Below are positions 1 through 7,733 of a DNA stretch of 11,217 nucleotides, piece after piece. The stretch lies in NCBI GenBank assembly GCA_020436955.1, contig JAGQWW010000052.1, positions 1 to 11,217 of the forward strand, written 5' to 3'. Positions within the stretch are counted from its first letter, which is position 1; each line of letters opens with the position of its first letter. A model generated the notes under the pieces. The model saw only the letters and a program-made list of their open reading frames with translations, searched no databases and had not been told where the DNA came from. Made by a program: the position numbers and the translations under genes. Source of the stretch: Saprospiraceae bacterium (GTDB lineage Bacteria > Bacteroidota > Bacteroidia > Chitinophagales > Saprospiraceae).

Positions 1-593
1 CTTATACCTTTTACTGCTTGATATAAAATATCATCAGCTTTTCTGAAGGTATCCAAAAGAGAGGTATTTCGTCCTGCGATAGATAGCAGTCTCTGATTTG
101 GGATCGTAATCAGTGTATCAACCTGCTTTTGCAGCTCTTCGATTCCTCTCTCAGCGTTACGCATTCTGCGTTTGCCTTCAAACAAAAATGGTTTGGTAAC
201 AACACCAACTGTCAAGCAGCCCAGTTCTTTGGCAACCTCGGCTACCACAGAACTACCCAGAGTACCGGTTCCACCACCCATTCCGGCAGTGATAAACAAC
301 ATTTTACAGTTGTTTTCCATGTACTGGCGCAATTCATCAACAGACTCTTCGCAAGCCAGTTTTCCAATATTTGGTTTGGACCCCGCTCCACGACCTTCCG
401 TCAGGTTTGGTCCCAGTTGAATTTTTGTTCCTACAGGAGAAGTTTCCAATGCCTGAGCATCCGTGTTACAGATGGCAAAGTCTACGCCCACAATACCTTG
501 ACGGAACATGTGGTTAACTGCATTAGATCCGCCACCGCCTACTCCAACTACTTTAATTATCGGTGCTTCTGATTTTAATAAGTCGAATATCAT
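1..593 (-). CDS. ftsZ: Cell division protein FtsZ, N-terminal part (cut by window start)
   Basis: FtsZ is the tubulin-like GTPase that polymerises into the cytoplasmic Z-ring at midcell. The window holds 197 codons from the ATG at 593-591; the reading frame is open to position 1, so the C-terminal half and the tail that binds FtsA lie outside. Visible motifs are the T1 loop GGGGSNAVNHM (residues 19-29), NTDAQAL (43-49, the FtsZ signature), GAGSKP (69-74), FITAGMGGGTGT (100-111) and VVTKPFLFEGKRRM (131-144). After GGGTGT the sequence reads LGSSVVAEVAKELG, where most FtsZ proteins have GAAPVVAEVAK; the usual GLGAG loop reads GRGAG. The frame is intact, so this looks like real divergence and not a frameshift. 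It is the last visible gene of the cluster, 57 bases after ftsA. The leader is A-rich with no Shine-Dalgarno sequence, as is common in Bacteroidota. Confidence 0.96.
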   Translation of the reverse strand, partial: MIFDLLKSEAPIIKVVGVGGGGSNAVNHMFRQGIVGVDFAICNTDAQALETSPVGTKIQLGPNLTEGRGAGSKPNIGKLACEESVDELRQYMENNCKMLFITAGMGGGTGTLGSSVVAEVAKELGCLTVGVVTKPFLFEGKRRMRNAERGIEELQKQVDTLITIPNQRLLSIAGRNTSLLDTFRKADDILYQAVKGI

Positions 594-633
594 GATGTTG
601 TGTTGTTTTGATTAGTGGATTTGGTTTACATCC

Positions 634-650
634 CAGCCTCGATTGGGCTG
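634..650 (-). repeat. Short inverted repeat between ftsA and ftsZ
   Basis: CAGCC (634-638) and GGCTG (646-650) form a 5-bp stem with a 7-base loop, directly after the ftsA stop codon. No run of U follows on the transcript, so it is not a convincing Rho-independent terminator. It might affect mRNA processing or ftsZ translation, but a stem this short can arise by chance. Confidence 0.3.
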
Positions 651-1973
651 TTAAAACTCAGAATCTGGTTCTGCTTCGAACCATTCTTTAGTTTTACGGA
701 AGATGCTGTCAAAGAAAGTACCGCTTCTTTCAGGTTGTTCGGTTACTTCAATTTCATTCTCTTCCTTGTCCGGTGTTGGTTTATCGTCATAACGAATGGC
801 ACCTGTATCAACCCCTTCGATTCCTTTCAGTAACAAACCGATTACGGTAGAATAAATAGGGCTGCTAATGGTTTCGCTGTAACCATGGGCCAGATGTTCG
901 ATAGGATATCCAATTCTGGTTTCCAGTCCGGTGTGATACTCGGTTAGTTTATCGATATGTTTTAACAAGGAACCACCCCCTGTTAGCACAATACCACCGA
1001 TTAGACTGTTTTCAAACCCGGATCTTCTGATTTCCCAAATCACATAATCCAGAATTTCTTCTACCCGGGCCTGGATAATACGAGCAAGATTACTTTCGGA
1101 AATTTCCTTAGGTTCTCTGCCTTTCAATCCGGGTATAGAAATAATTCTATTGTCAAATACTTCAGCAGACATTGCTGAACCAAATTTCACTTTCAATTTT
1201 TCTGCTTGCGCTTCCATCACACTGCAGCCTTCCTTGATGTCTTTAGTGATTACATTACCACCGAAAGCTATCACCGCTGTATGGCGAATGATACCTTCTT
1301 TGAAAATGGTAAGGTCGGTAGTACCACCTCCTATATCAACCAATGCTACCCCTGCTTCCTTTTCCTCTTCGCTCAGCACGGCACGTGCAGAAGCGATAGG
1401 TTCAAGCGTCATGTTAGCTACATGCAATCCACAACGCTCTACGCAACGCACAAGGTTGTTAGAGGCAGTGATCTGACCGGTAATGATATGGAAGTTAGCT
1501 TCAAGTCTAACCCCGGACATCCCGATTGGATCCGTGATACCAATCTCATTATCGACGGTATACTCTTGTGGAATAACATGAATAATTTTGTCACCGGGAG
1601 GGAGTGCAAGCTTGTGCATGTCTGAGATTAATTTCTCAATGTCTGCACGGCTGATTTCACTGTACCCATTGTCACGAGTAAGGATGCCTCGGTGTTGTAA
1701 TGTTTTGATGTGTTGTCCGGCTACACCTACATGTACCCAGTCAAAATCGATTCCTGCCTGTTCACGGGCCCGGTTTGCTGCTTCCCGGATGGCCTTTACA
1801 GTTTTTTCGATGTTGGTAACGACGCCTCTTGATACCCCATCAGAGTCGACCCTACCAAATCCCAGGATTTCCAATTTGTCGTGTTCGTTTTTCCTTCCAA
1901 CAACTGCACACACCTTTGTGGTACCGATATCGATAGCCACTACAGTTGCCGGTTTTTTTGGATCCTTTTCCAT
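651..1973 (-). CDS. ftsA: Cell division protein FtsA
   Basis: FtsA is an actin-like ATPase that anchors FtsZ filaments to the inner membrane and recruits later divisome proteins. The 440-residue product shows the actin-family nucleotide site: phosphate-1 motif DIGTTKVCAVVG (15-26), phosphate-2 motif DIGGGTTDL (213-221) and adenosine motif GIVLTGGGSLL (327-337). The FtsA-specific 1C subdomain should lie at about residues 93-172. After an acidic linker (about 396-417) comes a C-terminal stretch, GTFFDSIFRKTKEWF (418-432), that fits the family's amphipathic membrane-targeting helix. Length is slightly above that of E. coli FtsA (about 420 residues). The start is the ATG at 1973-1971, which begins a short lysine-rich N-terminus just before the first phosphate motif. 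It lies 42 bases after ftsQ and 57 bases before ftsZ, the usual ftsQ-ftsA-ftsZ order. No Shine-Dalgarno sequence is seen. Confidence 0.97.
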   Translation of the reverse strand: MEKDPKKPATVVAIDIGTTKVCAVVGRKNEHDKLEILGFGRVDSDGVSRGVVTNIEKTVKAIREAANRAREQAGIDFDWVHVGVAGQHIKTLQHRGILTRDNGYSEISRADIEKLISDMHKLALPPGDKIIHVIPQEYTVDNEIGITDPIGMSGVRLEANFHIITGQITASNNLVRCVERCGLHVANMTLEPIASARAVLSEEEKEAGVALVDIGGGTTDLTIFKEGIIRHTAVIAFGGNVITKDIKEGCSVMEAQAEKLKVKFGSAMSAEVFDNRIISIPGLKGREPKEISESNLARIIQARVEEILDYVIWEIRRSGFENSLIGGIVLTGGGSLLKHIDKLTEYHTGLETRIGYPIEHLAHGYSETISSPIYSTVIGLLLKGIEGVDTGAIRYDDKPTPDKEENEIEVTEQPERSGTFFDSIFRKTKEWFEAEPDSEF

Positions 1974-2015
1974 GATGCCAATTTTGTTGTGTTCTTAAGT
2001 ATGTTGTGGTTTTGG

Positions 2016-2786
2016 TTATTTGCCGGCCACTACCTGCCCGGCAAACCGTAAATCGATTTTCTGGTATTTATTCCACCCTTCTCGGGCGATTCCCTCATGA
2101 TAAAATACCTTCAATCGCTTTATCTTATTTTCAAGGTCGTCAATAGAACCCAGAAAGATTTTTTGTTTTCCAATTTTAGGAATCAATACAAATTCCTTGT
2201 CGTGCACATGAATTTGCTCAACCAAAGCCAGCAAAAACAAATCTCTGTGAATGAATTGGGTTAGGTCATACAAGTCCTTTAGTTGATTTCCCTCTTTTGT
2301 AAGAAAATCATCTGTATAAGCCTGAATAGATCCTGTTGCTACTATCACCCTGGCAGTATAATGCCTGGAAGGTGGCATCTTCTTGCCTTCTTCGTCCAGA
2401 TAATAATCCAAACCATTTTGGTCCATTACACGCAGCACAGGCTTTCTTTGCTCGATTTTCAAATGAATCTTATCATTTGCATCGAAATAAGCATCTGCTT
2501 TTTTGATAAAAGCTTCTCCTTGCAACACGGTCTCCAACTCCTCGGTATCTACATCCAGCATCTTTTCACCAATTGGATTAATGCCGAACTCATTCTTAAT
2601 CAGCTTTTTAACATCACCTTCAGAAATAAAGAACTTATCTTGATCAACCGGTTCAATCTCGATGATCATATCTGTCAAAGTATTAATACTTTGCTTCTCT
2701 ACAGCAGAGACAACTATGAATGCCGTTGCGAAGAGCAAAGCTATCCAAAGTATTTTTTGTACAGAAGTTTTTAGGTCTTTATTCAT
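2016..2786 (-). CDS. ftsQ: Cell division protein FtsQ (DivIB family)
   Basis: FtsQ is a single-pass inner-membrane divisome protein; its periplasmic part binds FtsB/FtsL and links early cytoplasmic to late periplasmic division proteins. The 256-residue product has a short basic cytoplasmic tail, one membrane segment at about residues 12-28 (ILWIALLFATAFIVVSA), a POTRA-like domain at about 40-113 and the FtsQ/DivIB region with QRKPVLRV (113-120) followed by YYLDEEGKKMP (128-138). Sequence similarity in this family is low, so the call rests on this architecture and on position: 5 bases after murC and 42 before ftsA. No ddl gene lies between murC and ftsQ, unlike E. coli. The start is the ATG at 2786-2784. 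The last codons form one arm of an 8-bp inverted repeat described separately. Confidence 0.92.
   Translation of the reverse strand: MNKDLKTSVQKILWIALLFATAFIVVSAVEKQSINTLTDMIIEIEPVDQDKFFISEGDVKKLIKNEFGINPIGEKMLDVDTEELETVLQGEAFIKKADAYFDANDKIHLKIEQRKPVLRVMDQNGLDYYLDEEGKKMPPSRHYTARVIVATGSIQAYTDDFLTKEGNQLKDLYDLTQFIHRDLFLLALVEQIHVHDKEFVLIPKIGKQKIFLGSIDDLENKIKRLKVFYHEGIAREGWNKYQKIDLRFAGQVVAGK
2019..2045 (-). repeat. Perfect 8-bp inverted repeat ending at the ftsQ stop codon
   Basis: TTTGCCGG (2019-2026) and CCGGCAAA (2038-2045) pair perfectly across an 11-base loop. On the transcript the hairpin spans the last nine codons of ftsQ and closes immediately before its TAA (2018-2016). It is the strongest simple stem I found in the window. 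No U-run follows (the next bases are A/C-rich), so an intrinsic terminator is unlikely. A role in mRNA stability, or in setting expression of ftsQ against ftsA/ftsZ, is possible but unproven. Confidence 0.5.
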
Positions 2787-2791
2787 GGTAA

Positions 2792-4144
2792 TTATTTATA
2801 ATATTTTTCCACAATCACATTTTTTACCGGTGTTCTAAGCGTATCAATATCACCTGCTCCAAGGGTCATCACTACTTCAAGGTCCTTTCCTTGCAGATAT
2901 TCCGGCACATCTGCTTTAGTGATAATTCTTTTCGCTGCATTTTTCATTTTATCCAGCAACATTTTGCTGGTCACGCCTTCAATTGGTTTTTCCCTGGCCG
3001 GATAAATTTCCAATAACAGTATCTCGTCCAGCTTATCCAAGGCAGCTGCAAATTCATCTGCAAAGTCCCTGGTACGGGAAAACAAATGCGGCTGAAAAAT
3101 TCCGGTTAGCTTTTTACCCGGGAAAAAAATTCTTGCGGCATCTATTGCTGCCTCCAGTTCAGTCGGATGATGTGCATAATCATCGATGTATGCTACTTCG
3201 TCCGTTCTTGCCAATATTTCAAATCTTCGTTTAATACCTTTAAAGCTTTCAAGTCCTTCTCGGATTTTCTCTTCAGAAATCCCGAGTTTCAAAGCAATCG
3301 CAACCGCTATGGATGCATTAAATACATTGTGTCTGCCGGGAAGCGGGAACCTTAAACCCTGAAGCTGCTTATTTCCATTGTCAAAATCGAAAACCATCCT
3401 TCCTTCAGAGACTGTCACATTCGAAATTTTCAAATCACCCTGTCCAAACCCTATCGTATCAATACCTTCTATTTCGACCAGATCAGCAAAATCATTATTA
3501 ATAATAATTTCCCCTCCTGCTTTTACTTGTTTTAAAAATGCCAGATAACCGCCGGCTAAAATCTCATCGGCTGTTCCGTAAATATCCAGGTGGTCAGCAT
3601 CCATACTCAATACTGCTGCGATATCCGGATGCAGATGCAAAAAACTGCGGTCATACTCGTCTGCTTCCACTACTACCCAATCTGAGTCTCCATCTATAAA
3701 GTTGGAGTTGAAATTGGCTGCTATACCCCCCAAAAAAGCCGAGCATTCGATGCCACCTGTCCGCAATAAATGCGCAGTAATACTGCTCGTTGTTGTTTTT
3801 CCATGCGTTCCGGCAATGGCAACAGTTTTTTTATTTCGGCTGATAAGGCCAAGCATCTCTGCTCGCTTTTTAATGGGGATTCCACTTTTCACCAGCCATT
3901 TTTTCTCAAGGTTTTCATTTGGTATGGCTGGCGTCAAAACAACAACATCTACATCATGGGGTATTCTTGAAGGATCATCATCGTAATGAATCTCCATTCC
4001 TTCTGCTTCAAGGCTTTGCGTTAATTCTGTTCTGATCTTGTCATAGCCAAATACTTCTACGCCACGCTTATGGAAATAGCGGGCCAGGGCACTCATTCCA
4101 ATGCCCCCAATTCCTAGAAAGTATATGCGCTTCAAATCATCCAC
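2792..4144 (-). CDS. murC: UDP-N-acetylmuramate--L-alanine ligase MurC
   Basis: MurC is the cytoplasmic ATP-dependent ligase that adds L-alanine to UDP-MurNAc, the first amino acid of the stem peptide. The 450-residue product has the N-terminal UDP-binding motif FLGIGGIGMSALARYF (9-24), the ATP P-loop AGTHGKTTTSS (111-121), EADEYDRSF (160-168), a central-domain motif around DADHLDIYG (182-190), GRHNVFNA (270-277) and, in the C-terminal domain, DDYAHHPTE (321-329) and QPHLFSRTRD (351-360). These are MurC-type rather than MurD- or MurE-type sequences. The length is normal. The start is GTG (4144-4142), which overlaps the end of murG by 8 bases; no ATG fits at this point in the frame. The overlap suggests translational coupling to murG. 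ftsQ starts 5 bases after its TAA. Confidence 0.97.
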   Translation of the reverse strand: MDDLKRIYFLGIGGIGMSALARYFHKRGVEVFGYDKIRTELTQSLEAEGMEIHYDDDPSRIPHDVDVVVLTPAIPNENLEKKWLVKSGIPIKKRAEMLGLISRNKKTVAIAGTHGKTTTSSITAHLLRTGGIECSAFLGGIAANFNSNFIDGDSDWVVVEADEYDRSFLHLHPDIAAVLSMDADHLDIYGTADEILAGGYLAFLKQVKAGGEIIINNDFADLVEIEGIDTIGFGQGDLKISNVTVSEGRMVFDFDNGNKQLQGLRFPLPGRHNVFNASIAVAIALKLGISEEKIREGLESFKGIKRRFEILARTDEVAYIDDYAHHPTELEAAIDAARIFFPGKKLTGIFQPHLFSRTRDFADEFAAALDKLDEILLLEIYPAREKPIEGVTSKMLLDKMKNAAKRIITKADVPEYLQGKDLEVVMTLGAGDIDTLRTPVKNVIVEKYYK

Positions 4145-5237
4145 GGTGAACCAGACTTTTTATTTCTTTTACAATATTTTCAGTAGCATCCGGCAAAGCC
4201 AGTGATAAAATATTCCTGGACAAGGTTTCAGCTTTTCCTTTTGTGTCCAGCACATCCAAGGCAGTTTTAATCACTTGCCCGGCATTGCTGTCTTTCACAA
4301 GAATTGCTGCGTCTTTGGCTACCAATGCTTTACAATTTTTGGTCTGATGATCTTCAGCAACATTGGGAGATGGCACCAAAATAGATGGCTTTCCCAATAA
4401 GCATAACTCAGAAATTGTTAGCGCTCCGGCTCTGCCTATTACAACATCAGCAGCAGCATAAGCCAAATCCATTCTTTCGAGAAATGCTAATAATTTGACT
4501 TGGTCCAATTGCGCAGTTTCAGATGTTCTGAATTGAGCCTCATAAATTTTCCCGGCTTGCCAAAGAACTTGTATATCTGTTCTGCTTTTCAGCAGCTCAA
4601 AATTCTCTTTCATGGCTTCGTTTAGGGTTCTTGCACCCAAACTTCCGCCTACTATCAAAATCGTTTTTTTTGAAGGATCTAATTCGTAAAAATCCATGGC
4701 TGCTTTCCGCATTTCTACAGCATCCATCTCTTTCAAATCTGCTCTCACCGGGTTTCCGGTCAAAACCAGTTTGTCTTTTGGGAAGAATCGCTCTAACCCT
4801 TCAAATGCAACACAAATTCGATTCACTTTTGAACCTAAAAGGCGATTTGTAATACCAGGAAAAGAATTTTGCTCCTGGATAAGAGTCGGGATATTCATCC
4901 TTACGGCCATTTCCAAGGTCGGACCACTGGCATACCCTCCTACTCCTATTACAACATCGGGTTTAAACCTTTTCAAAATCTTACTCGCCTTCAAAAGACT
5001 ACTTATCAACTTAAATGGAAAAGACAGGTTTTTTAAGCTCAATTTCCTTTGAAAACCGCTGATCCATAATCCTTCAATTGGATATCCCGCTTTTGGGACT
5101 CTTTCCATCTCCATCCTTCCTTTTGCTCCAACAAAAAGAATCTCACTACCAGGCACATCCTTTTTTATTGCATCTGCAATTGCTAAAGCAGGAAAAATAT
5201 GCCCTCCGGTGCCTCCACCGGAAATTATCACTCTCAT
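4137..5237 (-). CDS. murG: UDP-GlcNAc:lipid I N-acetylglucosaminyltransferase MurG
   Basis: MurG is a GT-B fold glycosyltransferase (family GT28) on the cytoplasmic face of the membrane. It transfers GlcNAc from UDP-GlcNAc to lipid I to make lipid II. The 366-residue product shows the three glycine-rich loops: GGGTGGH (7-13), GVGGYASGP (98-106) and GGSLGA (197-202). It also has QEQN (121-124), GNPVR (161-165), and the donor-site region with GRAGALTISEL (268-278) and VAEDHQTKN (293-301). Length matches the family. The ATG (5237-5235) overlaps the ftsW stop as ATGA, and the 3' end overlaps murC by 8 bases, so ftsW, murG and murC are probably translationally coupled. Confidence 0.97.
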   Translation of the reverse strand: MRVIISGGGTGGHIFPALAIADAIKKDVPGSEILFVGAKGRMEMERVPKAGYPIEGLWISGFQRKLSLKNLSFPFKLISSLLKASKILKRFKPDVVIGVGGYASGPTLEMAVRMNIPTLIQEQNSFPGITNRLLGSKVNRICVAFEGLERFFPKDKLVLTGNPVRADLKEMDAVEMRKAAMDFYELDPSKKTILIVGGSLGARTLNEAMKENFELLKSRTDIQVLWQAGKIYEAQFRTSETAQLDQVKLLAFLERMDLAYAAADVVIGRAGALTISELCLLGKPSILVPSPNVAEDHQTKNCKALVAKDAAILVKDSNAGQVIKTALDVLDTKGKAETLSRNILSLALPDATENIVKEIKSLVHRG

Positions 5238-6397
5238 GCCCCAACGATTTGCTGATCCTGTTTCTCCTTCAGATCCTCAATGTATTTACTCACGCTTAGT
5301 ATCATCCCAAAAGCGATACAGGTAAAAATGACCGAAGTACCTCCCATACTCAACATGGGCAAAGTCAAACCTGTAACAGGAACAAGATGTACGTTAACAG
5401 CAATGTTAGCCAGGGCCTGGCCGACCAAACTAATAGCCAGGCCTATTGCTAACATGGCACCAAAAGCCTTAGGGCTTATGGTAACTAACCTAATTGTTCT
5501 AAACATGAGTAAGACATAAATTCCAAGTATCAGCAATCCGCCAATCAAGCCATATTCTTCACAAATGATAGCATAAATGAAATCTGAATAGGCCTGCGGC
5601 AAATGATTTCTTTGCAAACTGTTTCCGGGACCGTTACCTACCAAACCACCATTGGCAATTGCAATTTTAGCTTGTTGGATTTGGTATCCACCTGCTTCCT
5701 CGCCGGCAAATTGTTCCAATCTGGACGACCAGGTATCAACCCGCACATAATCCGGGAAGAAATGGCCGATGGCTAATAAAATAGAAAAGGTAATGATGCC
5801 CAAAAAGAACAACAACCCGATATAGCGCATAGCTACCCTTCCAACAAACATCATCATGATACAAGTCAAAAACAGCATCGCCGCACTAGACAAATCTGAA
5901 GGCGCAATAAGGCCACAAATAATTACGACCGGTACGATGATCGGGAAGAAAGCTCTTTTAAAATCCCGTATGTATTCCTGCTTCTTGGTAATCTCTCTGG
6001 CTACATAAATAATCAAAGCCAACTTCGCAAAATCTGAAGTCTGGAAGGTCAGGTTCAAAATAGGAACCATGATCCATCGCTTTGCATCATTGATATCTGC
6101 ACCAAAAAAGAAAGTATAGATAAGCAGGGGCGCTGCTAATAATAGCAAGTATGGCGCTGCCTTATTAAACCGCATATAATGCATGCGGTAAATCACAAAC
6201 ATGACAGCAAAACCACCCGACAACAACATTATTTGTTTTAGCAAAAAATACTCGGTATCTCCTCCCCTGTCTTTATAAGCAAGGGTACCAGTAGCACTAT
6301 AGACTACCAGGATAGAAATAAAGGCCAGCACCAGGACGATGCTCCATATAATTTTATCACCTTTTAAATAGTCATAAAACCTGTTGGCCGTGTTCAT
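5234..6397 (-). CDS. ftsW: Septal peptidoglycan glycosyltransferase FtsW (SEDS family)
   Basis: FtsW is a polytopic SEDS-family membrane protein that polymerises lipid II at the division septum together with its class B PBP partner. The 387-residue product is strongly hydrophobic, with about ten membrane segments from about residue 16 to 369. It carries AKRWI (105-109), FQTSDFAKLAL (118-128), the long extracellular loop with GNGPGNSLQRNHLPQAYSDF (254-273) and VPVTGLTLPMLSMGGTS (339-355). Asp272 in QAYSDFIYA aligns with the catalytic Asp of SEDS enzymes. The position between murD and murG, rather than beside mreC/mreD or PBP2, favours FtsW over RodA. FtsW proteins often read QPSE where this one reads QTSD, probably a lineage variant. 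The ATG at 6397-6395 begins a short cytoplasmic tail; it lies 42 bases after murD. Confidence 0.95.
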   Translation of the reverse strand: MNTANRFYDYLKGDKIIWSIVLVLAFISILVVYSATGTLAYKDRGGDTEYFLLKQIMLLSGGFAVMFVIYRMHYMRFNKAAPYLLLLAAPLLIYTFFFGADINDAKRWIMVPILNLTFQTSDFAKLALIIYVAREITKKQEYIRDFKRAFFPIIVPVVIICGLIAPSDLSSAAMLFLTCIMMMFVGRVAMRYIGLLFFLGIITFSILLAIGHFFPDYVRVDTWSSRLEQFAGEEAGGYQIQQAKIAIANGGLVGNGPGNSLQRNHLPQAYSDFIYAIICEEYGLIGGLLILGIYVLLMFRTIRLVTISPKAFGAMLAIGLAISLVGQALANIAVNVHLVPVTGLTLPMLSMGGTSVIFTCIAFGMILSVSKYIEDLKEKQDQQIVGA

Positions 6398-6439
6398 AGA
6401 GTTTGTATTTGCTAATGTTTTTATCCTATCAAAAATTCC

Positions 6440-7732
6440 TTACAATTTGAGCACCTCATGTTTGAATTGATCTCCCCGGTCCTCGTAGTTCTTAAAGAGA
6501 TCAAAACTGGCACAGGCCGGCGACAGTAACACTACGTCTCCCTCTTGCGCTTGGTTAGTAGCTTCGTATACTGCTGCCGCCGAACTGGCCGCTTCAACTA
6601 TGGGTTTACACAATTTTGAAAATGTTTCCTTAATCTTTTCGTTATCTATTCCAAGGCAAATAATTGCCTTTACTTTTTCTTCAACTAGTGTAATAAGCGG
6701 TTGATAATCATTTCCTTTATCCTGGCCTCCAACTATCCAAACAACCGGTTTGGTCATGGCCTCCAGGGCAAAAAAAACAGCGTCTACATTGGTTGCCTTG
6801 CTATCATTGATGTATTCGATTCCCTTAAAGTTTCTCACCCATTCCATCCTATGCGGAACCGGGGAGAAGGAATTTAAACCAGCCTGAATCTTTTCAGGAG
6901 CAACGTCCATCAACCAGGCTGCCGTAATGGCACAGGCAGCATTGAATCTGTTATGCGGCCCTTGCAACCTGGTAGTATCAAATGAATAATCATGACCCTC
7001 CAGATTGAATACCATTCCCGGAATCTTTATTCCGATTTTTTGTGCTTGTATTGGGTGTATATCAAGTCCTTCCAGGGACGCTTCATTTTCAGCATTGTAG
7101 AAGAACACGTCATTTTCAGTCTGATTCATTGTAATCCTGAACTTTGAAGCTGCGTATTTGGACATTTGGTAATCATATCGGTCCAAATGGTCCGGGGTGA
7201 TGTTTAATATCATGGAGATATTCGGCCTGAAAGTTTCAATTCCATCCAATTGGAAACTACTCAATTCAAGCACATAAACATCAGCAGGAGCTTCACATAA
7301 TATTCTGGCAAAACTCTTTCCTACATTCCCACCCATTACAACAGATAGTCCACCTGTTTTTAGTAAATGGTAGGTCAAATGCGTAGTGGTGGTTTTTCCA
7401 TTGGAACCCGTTATACCAATAATGGTCGCATCCGTATAAAAGGATGCAAACTCTATTTCAGATATAACCGGTTTTCCAAGTTTCAATAGTTGCTGAATCA
7501 ACTCCACCTTATCTGGAATACCTGGACTTTTGATTATCCAATCGGCATCCTGGATCTTTTCCCAGGTGTGCCCACCCTCTTCAAAAGGTATGTTATTTTC
7601 AATCAGTTCTTTTCTGTATCGCTCCTGGATATTTCCTTTTTCAGAAAGCCAGATTTCAAAACCTTGTTTTTGAGCAAGCAAAGCTGCTCCTACCCCAGAT
7701 TCTCCAGCGCCAAGTATGGTTACCTTTTGCAT
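6440..7732 (-). CDS. murD: UDP-N-acetylmuramoylalanine--D-glutamate ligase MurD
   Basis: MurD is the cytoplasmic ATP-dependent ligase that adds D-glutamate to UDP-MurNAc-L-Ala. The 430-residue product has the N-terminal nucleotide-binding motif ILGAGESGVGAALLA (6-20), KSPGIP (68-73), the P-loop GITGSNGKTTTT (106-117), ELSSFQL (156-162), NITPDHLDRY (177-186), GPHNRFNA (258-265), VPHRMEWV (292-299), NDSKATN (309-315), GGQDKG (335-340) and LSPACASFDLF (403-413). SSFQL, PHRME and DSKATN are typical of MurD and separate it from the other Mur ligases. Length is normal. The ATG (7732-7730) sits a single base after the mraY stop codon, so the two are probably coupled in translation. Confidence 0.97.
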   Translation of the reverse strand: MQKVTILGAGESGVGAALLAQKQGFEIWLSEKGNIQERYRKELIENNIPFEEGGHTWEKIQDADWIIKSPGIPDKVELIQQLLKLGKPVISEIEFASFYTDATIIGITGSNGKTTTTHLTYHLLKTGGLSVVMGGNVGKSFARILCEAPADVYVLELSSFQLDGIETFRPNISMILNITPDHLDRYDYQMSKYAASKFRITMNQTENDVFFYNAENEASLEGLDIHPIQAQKIGIKIPGMVFNLEGHDYSFDTTRLQGPHNRFNAACAITAAWLMDVAPEKIQAGLNSFSPVPHRMEWVRNFKGIEYINDSKATNVDAVFFALEAMTKPVVWIVGGQDKGNDYQPLITLVEEKVKAIICLGIDNEKIKETFSKLCKPIVEAASSAAAVYEATNQAQEGDVVLLSPACASFDLFKNYEDRGDQFKHEVLKL

Positions 7733-7733
7733 C

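Noticed and set aside
129..572. Plus-strand open frame of 147 codons
   Set aside because: It lies wholly antisense to ftsZ, whose minus-strand frame carries clear family motifs; the plus-strand product shows no recognisable domain.
1150..1998. Three overlapping plus-strand open frames antisense to ftsA
   Set aside because: They overlap each other and ftsA in different frames and resemble no protein family; ftsA has all actin-type motifs intact.
2283..2774. Plus-strand open frame of 163 codons antisense to ftsQ
   Set aside because: Cys/Ile-rich with no known motif, and fully explained as the shadow of ftsQ; no start signal of its own.
6398..6439. Possible promoter in the 42-base murD-ftsW gap
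   Set aside because: A TTTG string is present but no TAnnTTTG-type element at suitable spacing.
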